Source of the DNA: Prevotellaceae bacterium | GTDB lineage: Bacteria > Bacteroidota > Bacteroidia > Bacteroidales > Paludibacteraceae | Assembly (NCBI GenBank): GCA_031270565.1 | Contig: JAISXJ010000092.1 | Span: forward strand, 1 to 7,636 | Reading direction: 5' to 3' | DNA length: 7,636 nucleotides | Part shown: positions 6,597-7,636 of the stretch, piece after piece | Layout: each line of letters begins with the position of its first letter | How positions within the stretch are numbered: the stretch's first letter is position 1 | Program-made: the position numbers and the translations under genes | Notes under the pieces: generated by a model | Seen by the model: only the letters and a program-made list of their open reading frames with translations | What the model was told of the DNA's origin: nothing | Database searches by the model: none

Positions 6597-7636
6597 TTAC
6601 GGCAGGTACTCAAATTCATTAGTCAACGTCAATAAATTACCTCCTTCTGCTTTATCTACTATAACAGTTGCTGGTCCGGTAGTACCTGACGGAGGAGCTA
6701 AGCAGGTAATAATCCTCGGCGACAAAACGGTTACATTCGTACACGGACTGCCATCTATCGTTACGGTGGGCGGGGCAAGGTAACGTTTCTGGTCTAACGC
6801 CGTATTGTGCTGAATTTGCAGTTGCGACAACATTGTATTGTAAACTCTGACAGAATAAAAATGCGCATCTTTCTGGTAGCATGCCGCCGATCCTGATCCT
6901 TGCGGATCAGCGCCAATAGACCAGACGGTAGGAATATTCGGCATTTTTGTTTGGGCAGCGGAAGTTGAAATTTGCTTTGACCTCCCTTCTCCATTCACAT
7001 ATACCGACAACCAACAGCCATCTATATCATTATTAATAAGTTGACCGGACAGAGTGAGCAATTGATTCTTTGCGAAAAAAATTCCTTCCGAAGTTTTATA
7101 ATGGTTACCACCCCCTGGATTTGGCAGCTCTTTTGTTTCTAACCATTGTACTAATCCCACTTCGTTTTCATCAAAGTAACCATTACCAATACCACCACTG
7201 CTTGAAAAACCAAATCCACCAAAATTCCAGTTGGAAACGAGATCCCGTGCTGTGGATATATAGTCTGCATTGGTTTTGTACACGACTTCGAGAGTATATT
7301 CGTCCGGAATATAGTCGGTTCTGTTTATTCTAAACCAATTATTGACGTTTGCGTTGTCAATATAAGCAGAGTTGCTTGTCCACGAAATATTGCCGCCAAG
7401 TCCTTGTGTTTGGCAATTGGCAGAAATACACATTTCTGCATCGGGAAGAGTAGTTATTCCTTTAAGATTTTTCCAAACGGTTGCAGCATTATCGTGATAT
7501 TTATCCCCCATATCGGCATTGTTAATGCCGTCATAATGCGCCACCAGACCATCCTGTATATATTCGTCTGTTGATGCGTAAGGGAAAGCGTCAGCGCTAA
7601 AAATGCGAATCCATCCTCCGCTGGCGGCTGGTAAAG
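6597..7636 (-). CDS. Surface protein with LamG-like domain and C-terminal IPT/TIG-like segment, 5' end missing
   Basis: The readable C-terminal 345 residues of a larger protein. The frame is open to the right edge: upstream of an internal GTG at 7544 it continues as DEYIQDGLVAHYDGINNA, so the GTG is not the start. The block GLVAHYDGINN...ATVWKNLKG (about 29-59 of the visible part), a glycine-rich beta-strand region and the ending FYSVRVYNTMLSQLQIQHN...KRYL match LamG/concanavalin-A-like modules of Bacteroidales surface proteins. The last 60 residues (PPTVTIDGSPCTNVTV to FEYLP) resemble the second half of an IPT/TIG immunoglobulin-like domain, with two cysteines that may pair. No T9SS C-terminal sorting domain or membrane anchor is visible; anchoring may be at the missing N-terminus. 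Such domains bind glycans or form stalks, but the ligand is unknown. It converges on secDF and appears functionally unrelated to it. Confidence 0.72.
   Translation of the reverse strand, partial: LPAASGGWIRIFSADAFPYASTDEYIQDGLVAHYDGINNADMGDKYHDNAATVWKNLKGITTLPDAEMCISANCQTQGLGGNISWTSNSAYIDNANVNNWFRINRTDYIPDEYTLEVVYKTNADYISTARDLVSNWNFGGFGFSSSGGIGNGYFDENEVGLVQWLETKELPNPGGGNHYKTSEGIFFAKNQLLTLSGQLINNDIDGCWLSVYVNGEGRSKQISTSAAQTKMPNIPTVWSIGADPQGSGSAACYQKDAHFYSVRVYNTMLSQLQIQHNTALDQKRYLAPPTVTIDGSPCTNVTVLSPRIITCLAPPSGTTGPATVIVDKAEGGNLLTLTNEFEYLP

Noticed and set aside
7070..7333. An 87-residue plus-strand frame opposite the surface-protein gene.
   Set aside because: It lies wholly antisense to the LamG-coding frame and has no family features; it is a shadow frame.
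7542..7544. GTG as the start of the minus-strand surface-protein gene.
   Set aside because: The frame is open upstream to the window edge and encodes YIQDGL, which belongs to the conserved LamG entry motif continuing into VAHYDG.

Overview
The window looks like the chromosome of a bacterium of the phylum Bacteroidota, most likely a Bacteroidales member. Four things point there: a Bacteroidetes-type LptC, a PpiD-like protein opening with the motif MATLGKIRERG, SecD and SecF fused into one long protein, and a LamG-plus-IPT surface protein of the kind common in that order. Start codons lack Shine-Dalgarno sequences, and the promoter-like sites resemble the Bacteroidetes TTG / TAnnTTTG type. The first 24 bases are not biological: they match the 3' end of the Illumina TruSeq read-1 adapter, so position 1 is an untrimmed contig end and genomic sequence begins at about base 25.

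Layout. Bases 27-629 (+) hold lptC, cut at its 5' end by the contig edge. A 226-base gap carries a small terminator-like hairpin and a candidate promoter. Bases 856-2985 (+) hold a ppiD-like periplasmic chaperone/peptidyl-prolyl isomerase homologue; its start is the ATG at 856, not the in-frame TTG at 796. A 473-base gap (2986-3458) follows, with two inverted repeats, a degenerate heptamer repeat, a perfect TAnnTTTG element and a leader containing a hairpin and a 42-codon open frame. Bases 3459-6503 (+) hold a complete secDF fusion of 1014 residues. A strong symmetrical hairpin terminator at 6533-6572 separates it from a convergent gene on the minus strand (stop at 6597). That gene is open to the right edge and encodes the C-terminal part of a LamG/IPT surface protein.

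The three plus-strand genes share a theme of envelope biogenesis: LptC carries LPS between the inner membrane and LptA, PpiD assists proteins leaving the Sec channel, and SecDF uses the proton gradient to pull proteins through that channel. The minus-strand gene is a probable exported client rather than part of the machinery. No mobile element, CRISPR array, tRNA or rRNA is visible. The core genes look ordinary. The parts most worth a second look are the secDF leader (hairpin plus short ORF), the PpiD parvulin domain lacking both usual histidines, and the truncated surface protein.
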